43,666 nucleotides of DNA from Treponema sp. (GTDB taxonomy: Bacteria > Spirochaetota > Spirochaetia > Treponematales > Treponemataceae), in contig JAGCVK010000075.1 of NCBI GenBank assembly GCA_017962415.1, forward strand, positions 1 to 43,666, read 5' to 3'. This document shows positions 35,248 through 42,184 of the stretch, in pieces. Numbering within the stretch: the first letter of the stretch is position 1; each line of letters starts with the position of its first letter. The position numbers and the translations under genes were made by a program. Under the pieces are notes generated by a model. That model had not been told where the DNA came from. It was given only the letters and a program-made list of their open reading frames with translations, and did not search any database.

Positions 35248-35276
35248 GTTATACAGTTTCAAAAAAAAATTGTCAA
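35248..35276 (-). promoter_or_regulatory. Promoter of glnN
   Basis: On the minus strand TTGACA (35271-35276), a T-rich 17-nt spacer and TATAAC (35248-35253), almost the same layout as the carA promoter. Confidence 0.8.
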
Positions 35277-35397
35277 TAACATCATTCAAATTTTTGTGCA
35301 ATAATAAAAAAATCATCAAAAAAAAAGAACAAAATCATAATGCTAAGGTGTATAATTATAAAATCACAAAAAAATTATTACTTCACAGGAGCAGGAA

Positions 35398-36468
35398 ATG
35401 TCAAAAATCTCATTTCTAGGCAAAAAGCTTTTAGAAGCTTTTTTAATTACAATTCTTATAATTGTTTTTTCAGTTCTTTTAGTCTTATTTATTGGCCGTT
35501 CAATTAATCGAAAAACTCCAAAAAACGGAATCAACAAAGGAATGTTCGTAGAAATTAACGGTACAAAACAATGGATTCAAATGTACGGCAAAAATCTTGA
35601 AAATCCAGTTTTGCTTTATTTACACGGCGGGCCTGGCGCTCCAACAAGTCTTTATGATCATGCCTTTACAAAAGACTGGACAGATATTTATACAGTTGTA
35701 ACGTGGGATCAGCGAAATTCTGGAAAAAGCTATTCTGCAGATCAAAGTTTTTCTGATTTAAGTTATCAAAACTTTATGCAAGACGGCCTTGAAATGACTC
35801 AATTTTTGTGCAAATTTTTCAACAAAGAAAAAATCACGCTGCTTGGACATTCCTGGGGAAGTCTTTTTGGTGCAAATCTTGCATTAAATTATCCGCAATA
35901 TTACGAATGTTACATAGGAACCGGCCAGGTAGTCGATATGGACGAAAACGAAAAAGCCTTTGTTCAAGCTGCAAAATCATGGGCTCAAAATGATCCTGAA
36001 AATCAAAAACTTCTTGAAGAATTAGAAAAAGATGATTCTTCTACATCTTACTGGCTTGCCCGACAAAAAATAATGCAAATTTATAAATATGATATGTATG
36101 CAGACGGCAGAGATTACAATTTAGTTTCAGCAATTATTTTTAATCCGCATTATTCACTTTCTGATATATTAAAGGTATATGATTATCTGGTTCATAAAAC
36201 TCCAGAATATGCAGACTACACTCTTTCTCCAGATTTTAAAAACTACACTTTAACAGATAAAACTGAATACCAGATTCCGTATTACAATATTAATGGCGAC
36301 AAAGATTTTCAGGCAAATTATCTGCTTGCACAAAAATACTTTGATACTATAAACGCTCCTAAAAAACAGCTGTTTATTATGAAAGATTCAACGCACGGAC
36401 TTTTGGAAGCCCGCTCAAAAGAATTTTCTAAGATTCTTCATCAAATTGCAAATCAGATATATAAATAA
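35398..36468 (+). CDS. Membrane-anchored alpha/beta hydrolase, proline iminopeptidase-like
   Basis: A 356-aa protein with one N-terminal membrane helix (about residues 10-32) and an alpha/beta hydrolase domain outside the cytoplasm or at its face. The oxyanion region LHGGPGAPTSLYDH is at residues 75-88, the nucleophile Ser152 lies in GHSWGSL, and a late His in KDSTHGLLEA completes the triad. HGGPGAP and WDQRNSGKS are typical of prolyl aminopeptidases. AGGAG precedes its ATG. It is divergent from glnN. The natural substrate is unknown. Confidence 0.9.
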   Translation: MSKISFLGKKLLEAFLITILIIVFSVLLVLFIGRSINRKTPKNGINKGMFVEINGTKQWIQMYGKNLENPVLLYLHGGPGAPTSLYDHAFTKDWTDIYTVVTWDQRNSGKSYSADQSFSDLSYQNFMQDGLEMTQFLCKFFNKEKITLLGHSWGSLFGANLALNYPQYYECYIGTGQVVDMDENEKAFVQAAKSWAQNDPENQKLLEELEKDDSSTSYWLARQKIMQIYKYDMYADGRDYNLVSAIIFNPHYSLSDILKVYDYLVHKTPEYADYTLSPDFKNYTLTDKTEYQIPYYNINGDKDFQANYLLAQKYFDTINAPKKQLFIMKDSTHGLLEARSKEFSKILHQIANQIYK

Positions 36469-36548
36469 TCAAGCTTTGCCAAATCGCAATTCTTTGATTA
36501 ACGTATTTTTGTTTTGCAAAAAACAATAAAAATCAAAAATCCTCTTTT

Positions 36549-36590
36549 ACATCTTTTGAAATATGCTATTATTTCAAAAGATGTTTTTTT
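36549..36590 (+). terminator. Intrinsic terminator after the alpha/beta hydrolase
   Basis: ACATCTTTTGAAAT (36549-36562) pairs with ATTTCAAAAGATGT (36571-36584) and is followed by a run of seven T. Confidence 0.9.
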
Positions 36591-36622
36591 ATAAAAAACT
36601 CAAAAAAATTACAAAAATCCTA

Positions 36623-36678
36623 TTGACATAGTAGGTAAAGCATTGTATAAAGTAATTACCTACATAAACAGTAGGGAA
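36623..36678 (+). promoter_or_regulatory. cysK promoter with candidate Rrf2 operator
   Basis: TTGACA (36623-36628), 17-nt spacer, TATAAA (36646-36651). GTAGGTAA at 36631-36638 lies within the spacer, its exact inverse TTACCTAC at 36656-36663, and a third related half-site GTAGGGAA at 36671-36678. The arrangement would let a dimeric repressor block RNA polymerase. The Rrf2 protein encoded 60 nt after cysK is the obvious candidate. Confidence 0.7.
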
Positions 36679-36717
36679 TATAAAAATCATAAAACTAAAT
36701 GTACAAAGGAGAAAATT

Positions 36718-37656
36718 ATGGCTGAAATTAATCAGAGTGCATTGGAACTTATTGGCAAAACACCACTTTTGCAGTTAAACGGATATTCAAAGGCTTCTGG
36801 AATTAAGGAAACTAAGATTCTTGCAAAGTTGGAATATTTAAATCCAGCTGGAAGCGTAAAAGACCGCGTTGCTCTTGCAATGATCGAAGATGCAGAAGAA
36901 AAAGGACTTTTAAAACCTGGCGCAACAATTATCGAACCAACTTCTGGAAACACAGGAATTGGTCTTGCAGCAGTTGCAGCAGCAAAAGGATATAAAGCAA
37001 TTCTTACACTTCCAGATACAATGAGTGTTGAACGCCGCAATCTTCTTAAGGCTTATGGTGCAGAAATTGTTCTTACAGAAGGCGCAAAAGGAATGAAAGG
37101 CGCAATTGCAAAAGCAGAAGAACTTCATGCTTCAACTCCAGGTTCAATTATTCCAGGTCAGTTTATAAATCCTGCAAACCCTGCAATTCATAAAAAAACA
37201 ACTGGTCCAGAAATTTGGGAACAGACAGACGGCAAAGTTGATATTTTTGTAGCCGGCGTTGGAACTGGCGGAACTATAACTGGTGTTGGTGAATATCTTA
37301 AATCAAAAAATCCAGCTGTAAAAATTGTGGCTGTTGAACCTGCTACAAGCCCAGTTCTTTCAAAAGGAACTGCTGGTGCGCACAAAATTCAGGGAATTGG
37401 TGCGGGCTTTGTTCCAGATGTTTTGAACACAAAAGTTTATGATGAAATTCTTGCAATCGAAAATGAAGATGCATTTACAGAAGGCCGCGCTTTCGCACGA
37501 AGCGAAGGTATTCTTGTTGGAATTTCAAGTGGCGCTGCTCTTAAGGCTGCAAAAATCCTTGCAGAACGCCCAGAAAACAAAGGCAAGACAATTGTAGTTC
37601 TTTTGCCGGATTCTGGAGACCGCTATCTTTCAACACCACTTTTTAGCGACAACTAG
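36718..37656 (+). CDS. cysK: Cysteine synthase (O-acetylserine sulfhydrylase)
   Basis: A 312-aa pyridoxal phosphate enzyme that makes cysteine from O-acetylserine and sulfide. The cofactor lysine is Lys48 in [12 protein letters not shown], the substrate loop [10 protein letters not shown] is at residues 75-84, and [14 protein letters not shown] binds the phosphate. AAAGGAG fixes the start at 36718; an in-frame ATG at 36643 lies in the -10 box region. It appears to be co-transcribed with the Rrf2 gene and controlled from the operator-like repeats upstream. Confidence 0.96.
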   Translation: MAEINQSALELIGKTPLLQLNGYSKASGIKETKILAKLEYLNPAGSVKDRVALAMIEDAEEKGLLKPGATIIEPTSGNTGIGLAAVAAAKGYKAILTLPDTMSVERRNLLKAYGAEIVLTEGAKGMKGAIAKAEELHASTPGSIIPGQFINPANPAIHKKTTGPEIWEQTDGKVDIFVAGVGTGGTITGVGEYLKSKNPAVKIVAVEPATSPVLSKGTAGAHKIQGIGAGFVPDVLNTKVYDEILAIENEDAFTEGRAFARSEGILVGISSGAALKAAKILAERPENKGKTIVVLLPDSGDRYLSTPLFSDN

Positions 37657-37716
37657 GAACTGCAAAATCAAAATGAGTGGCTATTTTAATCAGTTTAATC
37701 AGATGGAGAATTTTTA

Positions 37717-38142
37717 ATGTATAAAATTTCAACACGCGGGCAATACGCCCTTTTGATTATGGAAGAGTTAGCCATGTCTGCGCCAGATAAATATATTCCA
37801 CTAAAGACCCTTTCGCACAGAAGAAATCTTTCGGTAAAATATCTGGAGCAGATTTTGATTCATCTTAGCAAAGCCGGCCTTGTAACAGGTTCGCGTGGAA
37901 TCAGCGGCGGATATAAACTTACAAAACCCGCAAGTAATTACACTATTGGTGAGATTTTGCGGGTTATGGAAGGCGAACTCTGCCCTCTTGGAACTTTTGA
38001 AAACAACACGATTGTTTCAGAAGGAAGCCGCTTTTTCTGGAAGAATTTTGAAGCTGCAATTAATCAATATGTTGATTCAGTTCATTTAGATTATCTTGCA
38101 GAAAAAGACAGAGAATATGTTGGTTACGATTACTGTATTTAA
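37717..38142 (+). CDS. Rrf2-family transcriptional regulator, CymR-like
   Basis: A 141-aa winged-helix regulator. MYKISTRGQYALLIMEELA, the recognition region RNLSVKYLEQILIHLSKAGL and GSRGISGGYKLTKPA are characteristic of the family. It lacks the three closely spaced cysteines that bind the iron-sulfur cluster in IscR; only Cys at ELCPLG and one near the C-terminus remain. With cysK directly upstream, a CymR-like role in sulfur control is likely, but this is inferred. GGAGA precedes its ATG. Confidence 0.88.
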   Translation: MYKISTRGQYALLIMEELAMSAPDKYIPLKTLSHRRNLSVKYLEQILIHLSKAGLVTGSRGISGGYKLTKPASNYTIGEILRVMEGELCPLGTFENNTIVSEGSRFFWKNFEAAINQYVDSVHLDYLAEKDREYVGYDYCI

Positions 38143-38157
38143 AATCTGATTTTTTAT

Positions 38158-38199
38158 AAAGCTGTGGTTTACGCAAATGCGCTTGCCACAGCTTTTTTT
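38158..38199. terminator. Terminator after the Rrf2 gene
   Basis: AAAGCTGTGG (38158-38167) pairs with CCACAGCTTT (38186-38195), followed by T to 38199. A second small A/T hairpin, GCATTTTTT/AAAAAATGC at 38201-38224, is on the dapL side. Confidence 0.85.
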
Positions 38200-38259
38200 A
38201 GCATTTTTTACAAAGAAAAAATGCGTTTATTATAAATATCGTTTACTAGATTTTTTAAT

Positions 38260-39459
38260 TTATTTTGTAAATGCTTTTTTGATTCGATCGATTGCTTCTA
38301 TAGTGCGCTCGCGGCTACCAAAACCTGTAAGTCGCAAGTAGCCCTCGCCTTTTTTACCAAAGCCGCTTCCTGGAGTTCCTACAACCTGGCATTTTTCTAA
38401 GAGTTCATCAAAAAAGCTCCAGCTTGTAAAACCTTGTGGAATCTGAAGCCAAACATAAGGCGAATTTTTTCCGCCAAAAGCTTTAAATCCAGCTTGGGTT
38501 ACGCCTTCAAAAATAAGGCGGGCATTTTCGCGGTAATACGAAAGATTTTCCTGAATCTGTTTTTGTCCTTCTTCAGAATAAATTGCTGCAGCTGCGCATT
38601 GTGTAATATATGAAACGCCGTTAAATTTTGTAGACTGGCGGCGAAGCCAAAGCGCATTTAATTCAGTTCCTTCAAAAACAAGTTCGTGAGGAACTACTGT
38701 GTAGCCGCAGCGCAAACCTGTAAAGCCCGCAGTTTTTGAGAACGAACGAAGCTCAATTGCGCAACTCTTTGCACCTTCAATTTCGTAAATTGATTTTGGA
38801 ATATCAGGTTCGGTAATAAAAGCCTCGTAAGCAGAATCAAAAAGAATAAGGCTATGATGTGCATTTGCATAATCAACCCATTTTTTAAGATATGCTTTTG
38901 ACGCAACAGCTCCAGTTGGATTATTTGGGAAACACAGATAAATAATATCTGCAACTTTGTCGCTTTCTTTTGGCAGTTCCGGTAAAAATCCATTTTCTGC
39001 GCTGCAAGGCATAATGATTATATTATTTTTGCGGCCATTCATAATGTTTGTATCAATATAAACTGGATAAACCGGATCGCAAATTGCAACTGTGTTGTCT
39101 GTTGCAAAAATGTCGCCAATATTTCCACAGTCGGATTTTGCACCGTCAGAAAGAAAGATTTCATCAAGTTTTAGATTAATTCCGCGCTTTGTGTAATCCC
39201 ATTCCAAAATCTTTTCGCGAATAAAATCGTAGCCCTGCTCTGGCGGATAACCGCGGAAAGTTTTTTCGTCAGCCATTTCATCAACCGCTTTATGCATTGC
39301 GTCAATTACAATAGGGCAAATTGGCTTTGTAACATCTCCAATTGAAATTTTTATTACATCAGCTCCTTGATGCTTTGCAATAAACTCGCGAGTTTTTTTA
39401 TTTACAGTAGAAAAAAGATAGCTTGCTTCCAAGTCTAAAAAATTTTTATTGATTTTCAT
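38260..39459 (-). CDS. dapL: LL-diaminopimelate aminotransferase
   Basis: A 399-aa pyridoxal phosphate enzyme that converts tetrahydrodipicolinate directly to LL-diaminopimelate, the short route to lysine and peptidoglycan precursors. The cofactor lysine is Lys242 in [28 protein letters not shown] and [15 protein letters not shown] are typical of DapL, and [10 protein letters not shown] is the fold-type I motif. GGAGG precedes the ATG. It lies just downstream of dapF, which acts on its product; a palindromic repeat separates the two. Confidence 0.95.
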   Translation of the reverse strand: MKINKNFLDLEASYLFSTVNKKTREFIAKHQGADVIKISIGDVTKPICPIVIDAMHKAVDEMADEKTFRGYPPEQGYDFIREKILEWDYTKRGINLKLDEIFLSDGAKSDCGNIGDIFATDNTVAICDPVYPVYIDTNIMNGRKNNIIIMPCSAENGFLPELPKESDKVADIIYLCFPNNPTGAVASKAYLKKWVDYANAHHSLILFDSAYEAFITEPDIPKSIYEIEGAKSCAIELRSFSKTAGFTGLRCGYTVVPHELVFEGTELNALWLRRQSTKFNGVSYITQCAAAAIYSEEGQKQIQENLSYYRENARLIFEGVTQAGFKAFGGKNSPYVWLQIPQGFTSWSFFDELLEKCQVVGTPGSGFGKKGEGYLRLTGFGSRERTIEAIDRIKKAFTK

Positions 39460-39476
39460 ATTTCCTCCAAAATTAT

Positions 39477-39528
39477 GTCATGCAGAACTTGTTTCAGCAT
39501 TTTTTTCATTAGATTCCGAAACAAATTC
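39477..39528. repeat. Palindromic repeat between dapF and dapL
   Basis: GAACTTGTTTC (39485-39495) pairs with GAAACAAATTC (39518-39528). The left flank starts GTCATGCAGAAC (39477-39488), the same 12-mer found inside carA at 41648-41659. Translated it reads CHAELVSA, a signature of this dispersed repeat. Confidence 0.85.
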
Positions 39529-39540
39529 GCAAAGAATTGT

Positions 39541-40434
39541 TTATATTTCTATTGTTCCAGTAAACACAGTCTCGGCCGGGCCTGTCATAAAAACGCTGTC
39601 GCCTTCTTTACCGCTCCAGACAATCTCGAGGTCGCCGCCAAGAAGATGAACTGTGATTTTTTGGTTTGCGTCAACAAGGCCGTTTAATATGGCTGCAACA
39701 ACTGTTGCGCAGGTTCCAGTTCCGCAGGCAAGAGTTTCGCCAGTTCCTCGTTCCCAAACCCGCATATAAATTGTTCGCCTGTCTTCGATATAAGCAAACT
39801 CGGTATTTGTACGCTCTGGGAAAAATTCATTATTTTCAAAAAGCGGGCCAATTTCACAAACAGGAAAGTCTGCAGGCTTTTTGTCAATAAACACAACTGC
39901 ATGTGGGTTTCCCATAGAAACACAGGTAGTTTTGTATTCTACTCCAGCGATTGTTAGCGGATAGGAAATTACGGTATTTGAGTCTTTTGAAACAGTCGCA
40001 GAACTCAACATATTCGTATTCACCGGAATCTTTGCCGCTTGAAGAATCGGGCTTCCCATATCAACACAAAGTTTTGTGACCTTTTGACCTGGCTCGCCCT
40101 CTACTACTTTTAGGATTTTTACAGCGCCCATAGATTCAGCTGTAAACTCGCGGCCTTTTGTGTATCCTGCATCATAAACATATTTTCCAACACAGCGGAT
40201 TCCGTTTCCGCACATTTGACTTCGGCTTCCGTCGGCATTATACATCACCATTTCAAAATCAGCTTTTATACCTTTTTTGATGATTATAATTCCGTCTCCA
40301 CCAATTCCAAAATGCCGGTCTGAAAGTGCAATGGCAGCGCGTTTTTCACCTTCGGCTCCGCCAGGAAAATCAGTTTTAGTGCAATCAAAATAAATATAGT
40401 CGTTTCCACAACCATGCATTTTTGTAAACTTCAT
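39541..40434 (-). CDS. dapF: Diaminopimelate epimerase
   Basis: A 297-aa cofactor-independent racemase that turns LL- into meso-diaminopimelate. The two catalytic cysteines are Cys75 in SQMCGNGIRCV and Cys237 in LACGTGTCAT, and GCGNDYIYFD is the N-terminal motif. GAGGTG precedes the ATG at 40434; longer in-frame starts to 40533 would begin inside a terminator-like hairpin region and lack a ribosome binding site. It is upstream of dapL, and its leader has two hairpins. Confidence 0.95.
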   Translation of the reverse strand: MKFTKMHGCGNDYIYFDCTKTDFPGGAEGEKRAAIALSDRHFGIGGDGIIIIKKGIKADFEMVMYNADGSRSQMCGNGIRCVGKYVYDAGYTKGREFTAESMGAVKILKVVEGEPGQKVTKLCVDMGSPILQAAKIPVNTNMLSSATVSKDSNTVISYPLTIAGVEYKTTCVSMGNPHAVVFIDKKPADFPVCEIGPLFENNEFFPERTNTEFAYIEDRRTIYMRVWERGTGETLACGTGTCATVVAAILNGLVDANQKITVHLLGGDLEIVWSGKEGDSVFMTGPAETVFTGTIEI

Positions 40435-40449
40435 ATTACACCTCAAAAT

Positions 40450-40482
40450 AATCAAAAAATGTTGTAAATACATTTTTTGATT
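40450..40482 (-). promoter_or_regulatory. Second, A/T-rich hairpin in the dapF leader
   Basis: AATCAAAAAATG (40450-40461) and CATTTTTTGATT (40471-40482) form a perfect 12-bp stem. It lies about 10 nt before the dapF ribosome binding site. Confidence 0.7.
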
Positions 40483-40507
40483 GACGCATTTTTGTTTTGT
40501 AAAAAAA

Positions 40508-40557
40508 AAGAGGCCGTAGACAAAATTCCACACAGAATTTTATCTACGACCTCTTTG
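40508..40557 (-). promoter_or_regulatory. Terminator-like hairpin in the dapF leader
   Basis: The 22-nt arms 40508-40529 and 40536-40557 pair nearly perfectly (AAAGAGG and CCTCTTT at the base). On the minus strand the stem runs into nine consecutive T. It starts within about 5 nt of the predicted transcription start and precedes dapF by about 75 nt. Confidence 0.85.
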
Positions 40558-40567
40558 CCGTTACTTT

Positions 40568-40596
40568 GTTTTAACTTTTCACAAAAAGAATGTCAA
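40568..40596 (-). promoter_or_regulatory. Promoter of dapF
   Basis: On the minus strand TTGACA (40591-40596), a 17-nt spacer and TAAAAC (40568-40573). It is divergent from the carA promoter; the two -35 boxes are 31 nt apart. Confidence 0.65.
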
Positions 40597-40620
40597 TAGT
40601 AGTACATATTAATACTACTA
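40597..40620. promoter_or_regulatory. Perfect dyad between the dapF and carA promoters
   Basis: TAGTAGTA (40597-40604) and TACTACTA (40613-40620) are exact inverse repeats with an 8-nt spacer, centred between two divergent -35 boxes. It is a candidate operator for a protein controlling both genes. Confidence 0.55.
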
Positions 40621-40627
40621 ATTAGTA

Positions 40628-40656
40628 TTGACGATAATTTTTTTTCGTTGTATAAC
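40628..40656 (+). promoter_or_regulatory. Promoter of carA
   Basis: TTGACG (40628-40633), a T-rich 17-nt spacer, and TATAAC (40651-40656). Confidence 0.8.
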
Positions 40657-40667
40657 ATTCAAGAACA

Positions 40668-40728
40668 AAGGCGTTCATTCCTTATGAGAAATTATTGTCC
40701 CCATAAGAAATGAGCGCCTTAATTTTTT
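40668..40728 (+). promoter_or_regulatory. Terminator-like hairpin in the carA leader
   Basis: The 19-bp arms 40668-40686 and 40702-40720 pair with one G-U and one mismatch. TTAATTTTTT follows at 40719-40728, and the GGAG ribosome binding site begins at the next base. The hairpin starts about 5 nt after the predicted transcription start. Confidence 0.8.
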
Positions 40729-40740
40729 GGAGTAAAATAA

Positions 40741-42024
40741 ATGAAAGCTTGGCTAATTCTGGCAGACGGCACAATTTTTGAAGGATCATCTATAGGCGCA
40801 ACTGGTAAAACCATAGGAGAAACAGTTTTTACAACAGGAATGACCGGCTACCTTGAAACACTAACCGACCCAAGCTATTACGGTCAAATCGTAACGCAAA
40901 CATTTCCGCTAATTGGAAATTATGGCGATATTCCGCAAGATTACGAAAGTAAAAAATGCTGGGTGCGCGGCTACATTGTCCGGGAACTCTGTGATTTGCC
41001 TTCAAACTTCCGTTGTAATGGAACTCTAAGTGATTTTTTGAAATCTCAAAACATTGTTGGTATCTGCGGCATTGATACAAGAGCCCTCACAAAGCGCCTG
41101 AGAGAATCTGGTGTTATGAACGGTATGATTGTAAGCGGCGTAGATTCCTGCCCAAGCATCACCGAAGAACTCTTAAAAGAAATCAAAGCTTATAAAATTA
41201 GTCAGGCTGTTGAAAGTGTTCAGAATGGTTCTATCGGAGATGGGGGCGTTACGGGGATAACAAGCGAAGCTTGTTTCCCCCCCGTTGAGAAGGTAGCGAC
41301 CAACGAAGTGGGCGCGCAGGGGGAGATACGCTTCGCTAATGAGTTTTGCAACCGATTCAATGAATCAGAGTGTGCAAAACTCACTTCTCCCTCAAAATCT
41401 GTTGTACTCTGGGATTTTGGCGCAAAAGCAAACATTCAGCGCGAACTTGAAAAACGAGGCTGCCGCATAACCGTTGTTCCATGCACAGCCACAGCAGAAG
41501 AAATACTTGCACTAAAACCAGATGGACTAATGCTAAGTAATGGACCTGGCGACCCGGCTGAGAATGTAGAAATAATAAGTAATCTTAAGAAAATATGTGA
41601 ATGGAACAAACAGATGCACAAACAAATTCAGGATGACGCTGAGGACTGTCATGCAGAACAAGTTTTAGCATCTAAAACTCCCATACCTATCTTTGGAATC
41701 TGTCTTGGACACCAAATGTTAGCTCTTGCACGCGGCTGCAAAACAAGTAAGTTAAAGTATGGGCACCGCGGCGGAAATCACCCGTGTAAAGATACTGAAA
41801 ACGGACGAGTTTACATTACAAGTCAAAATCATGGTTATGCCGTAGAAAATGCTTCGCTTCCATCTTACGCAAAAATGAGTTTTTTCAACGTGAACGACGG
41901 AACAGTAGAAGGAATTACATATACAGACATTCCAGCCTTTAGTGTGCAGTTCCACCCGGAAGCATGCGGCGGCCCTCACGATACAAATTTTTTGTTTGAT
42001 AAGTTTGTATCAATGATAAAATAA
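40741..42024 (+). CDS. carA: Carbamoyl-phosphate synthase small subunit, with two in-frame repeat insertions
   Basis: A 427-aa glutamine amidotransferase subunit that supplies ammonia to CarB for carbamoyl phosphate, the precursor of pyrimidines and arginine. The N-terminal domain runs to about residue 160 (VGICGIDTRALTKRLRESG). The class I amidotransferase domain has Cys321 in GICLGHQ, and His405 and Glu407 in FSVQFHPEA; the Cys-to-His distance of 84 equals that in E. coli CarA. The usual length is 355-380 aa. The excess lies before Cys321: about 50 residues from the hairpin repeat at 41242-41391 in the interdomain linker, and about 20-25 residues around DDAEDCHAEQVLASK from a second repeat. 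Catalytic residues are intact, so the protein is probably active. Confidence 0.95.
   Translation: MKAWLILADGTIFEGSSIGATGKTIGETVFTTGMTGYLETLTDPSYYGQIVTQTFPLIGNYGDIPQDYESKKCWVRGYIVRELCDLPSNFRCNGTLSDFLKSQNIVGICGIDTRALTKRLRESGVMNGMIVSGVDSCPSITEELLKEIKAYKISQAVESVQNGSIGDGGVTGITSEACFPPVEKVATNEVGAQGEIRFANEFCNRFNESECAKLTSPSKSVVLWDFGAKANIQRELEKRGCRITVVPCTATAEEILALKPDGLMLSNGPGDPAENVEIISNLKKICEWNKQMHKQIQDDAEDCHAEQVLASKTPIPIFGICLGHQMLALARGCKTSKLKYGHRGGNHPCKDTENGRVYITSQNHGYAVENASLPSYAKMSFFNVNDGTVEGITYTDIPAFSVQFHPEACGGPHDTNFLFDKFVSMIK
41242..41391 (+). repeat. In-frame GC-rich hairpin repeat inside carA
   Basis: 150 nt (50 codons) of foreign character. It has GGGGGCGTTACGGGG (41242-41256), a hairpin with GAA loop at 41253-41280, the block at 41287-41313 (GGTAGCGACCAACGAAGTGG core), and a nested structure in which GGGAGA (41321) pairs with TCTCCC (41386), GAGTTTTGCA (41341) with TGCAAAACTC (41373) and GATTCA (41354) with TGAATC (41361). 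The same blocks recur in carB at 43610-43666. Confidence 0.88.
41621..41670 (+). repeat. In-frame palindromic repeat inside carA
   Basis: AACAAATTCAGGATGAC (41621-41637) is an imperfect inverse of GTCATGCAGAACAAGTT (41648-41664). Over 24 bases from 41648 it differs from the intergenic copy at 39477 in only three positions. It encodes DDAEDCHAEQVLAS just before the amidotransferase strand that carries Cys321. Confidence 0.82.
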
Positions 42025-42041
42025 TTTAGTGTTAAAAAAAC

Positions 42042-42100
42042 TTGGGAACTTAAAAACTTAGGGCAAACCCAAATATTTGCTTTTCTAAGGTACTTCCCAA
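42042..42100. repeat. Long imperfect dyad between carA and carB
   Basis: TTGGGAA (42042-42048) pairs with TTCCCAA (42094-42100), and inner CTTAG/CTAAG and GCAAA/TTTGC pairs extend the stem. It has no T-run. Its right arm overlaps the possible -35 region of carB. Confidence 0.7.
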
Positions 42101-42122
42101 AAAGGAATAATTTCGTTATATT
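42094..42122 (+). promoter_or_regulatory. Possible promoter of carB
   Basis: TTCCCA (42094-42099), 17-nt spacer, TATATT (42117-42122); TATAAC at 42122-42127 is an alternative -10 box. The -35 match is poor, so confidence is low. Confidence 0.4.
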
Positions 42123-42132
42123 ATAACTAGTC

Positions 42133-42174
42133 AAAGACGACATCGCAATTAATGGCGGTGTCGTCTTTTTTTTT
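42133..42174 (+). promoter_or_regulatory. Terminator-like hairpin directly before the carB ribosome binding site
   Basis: AAAGACGACATCGC (42133-42146) pairs with 42155-42168 (one G-U), followed by nine T (42166-42174) and then GGAG at 42175-42178. It has the form of an intrinsic terminator placed exactly in front of the translation start. Confidence 0.85.
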
Positions 42175-42184
42175 GGAGTTTTAA

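Noticed and set aside
39449..39649. Small plus-strand frame containing CHAELVSA
   Set aside because: It is a translation of the palindromic repeat plus antisense of dapF, not a gene.
40434..40600. Lysine riboswitch upstream of dapF
   Set aside because: The leader is about 125 nt and consists of two simple hairpins, too short and lacking the five-way junction.
40660..40740. PyrR-binding site or other known pyrimidine riboswitch at carA
   Set aside because: No PyrR-loop consensus or anti-antiterminator arrangement can be seen; only a single terminator-like hairpin is present.
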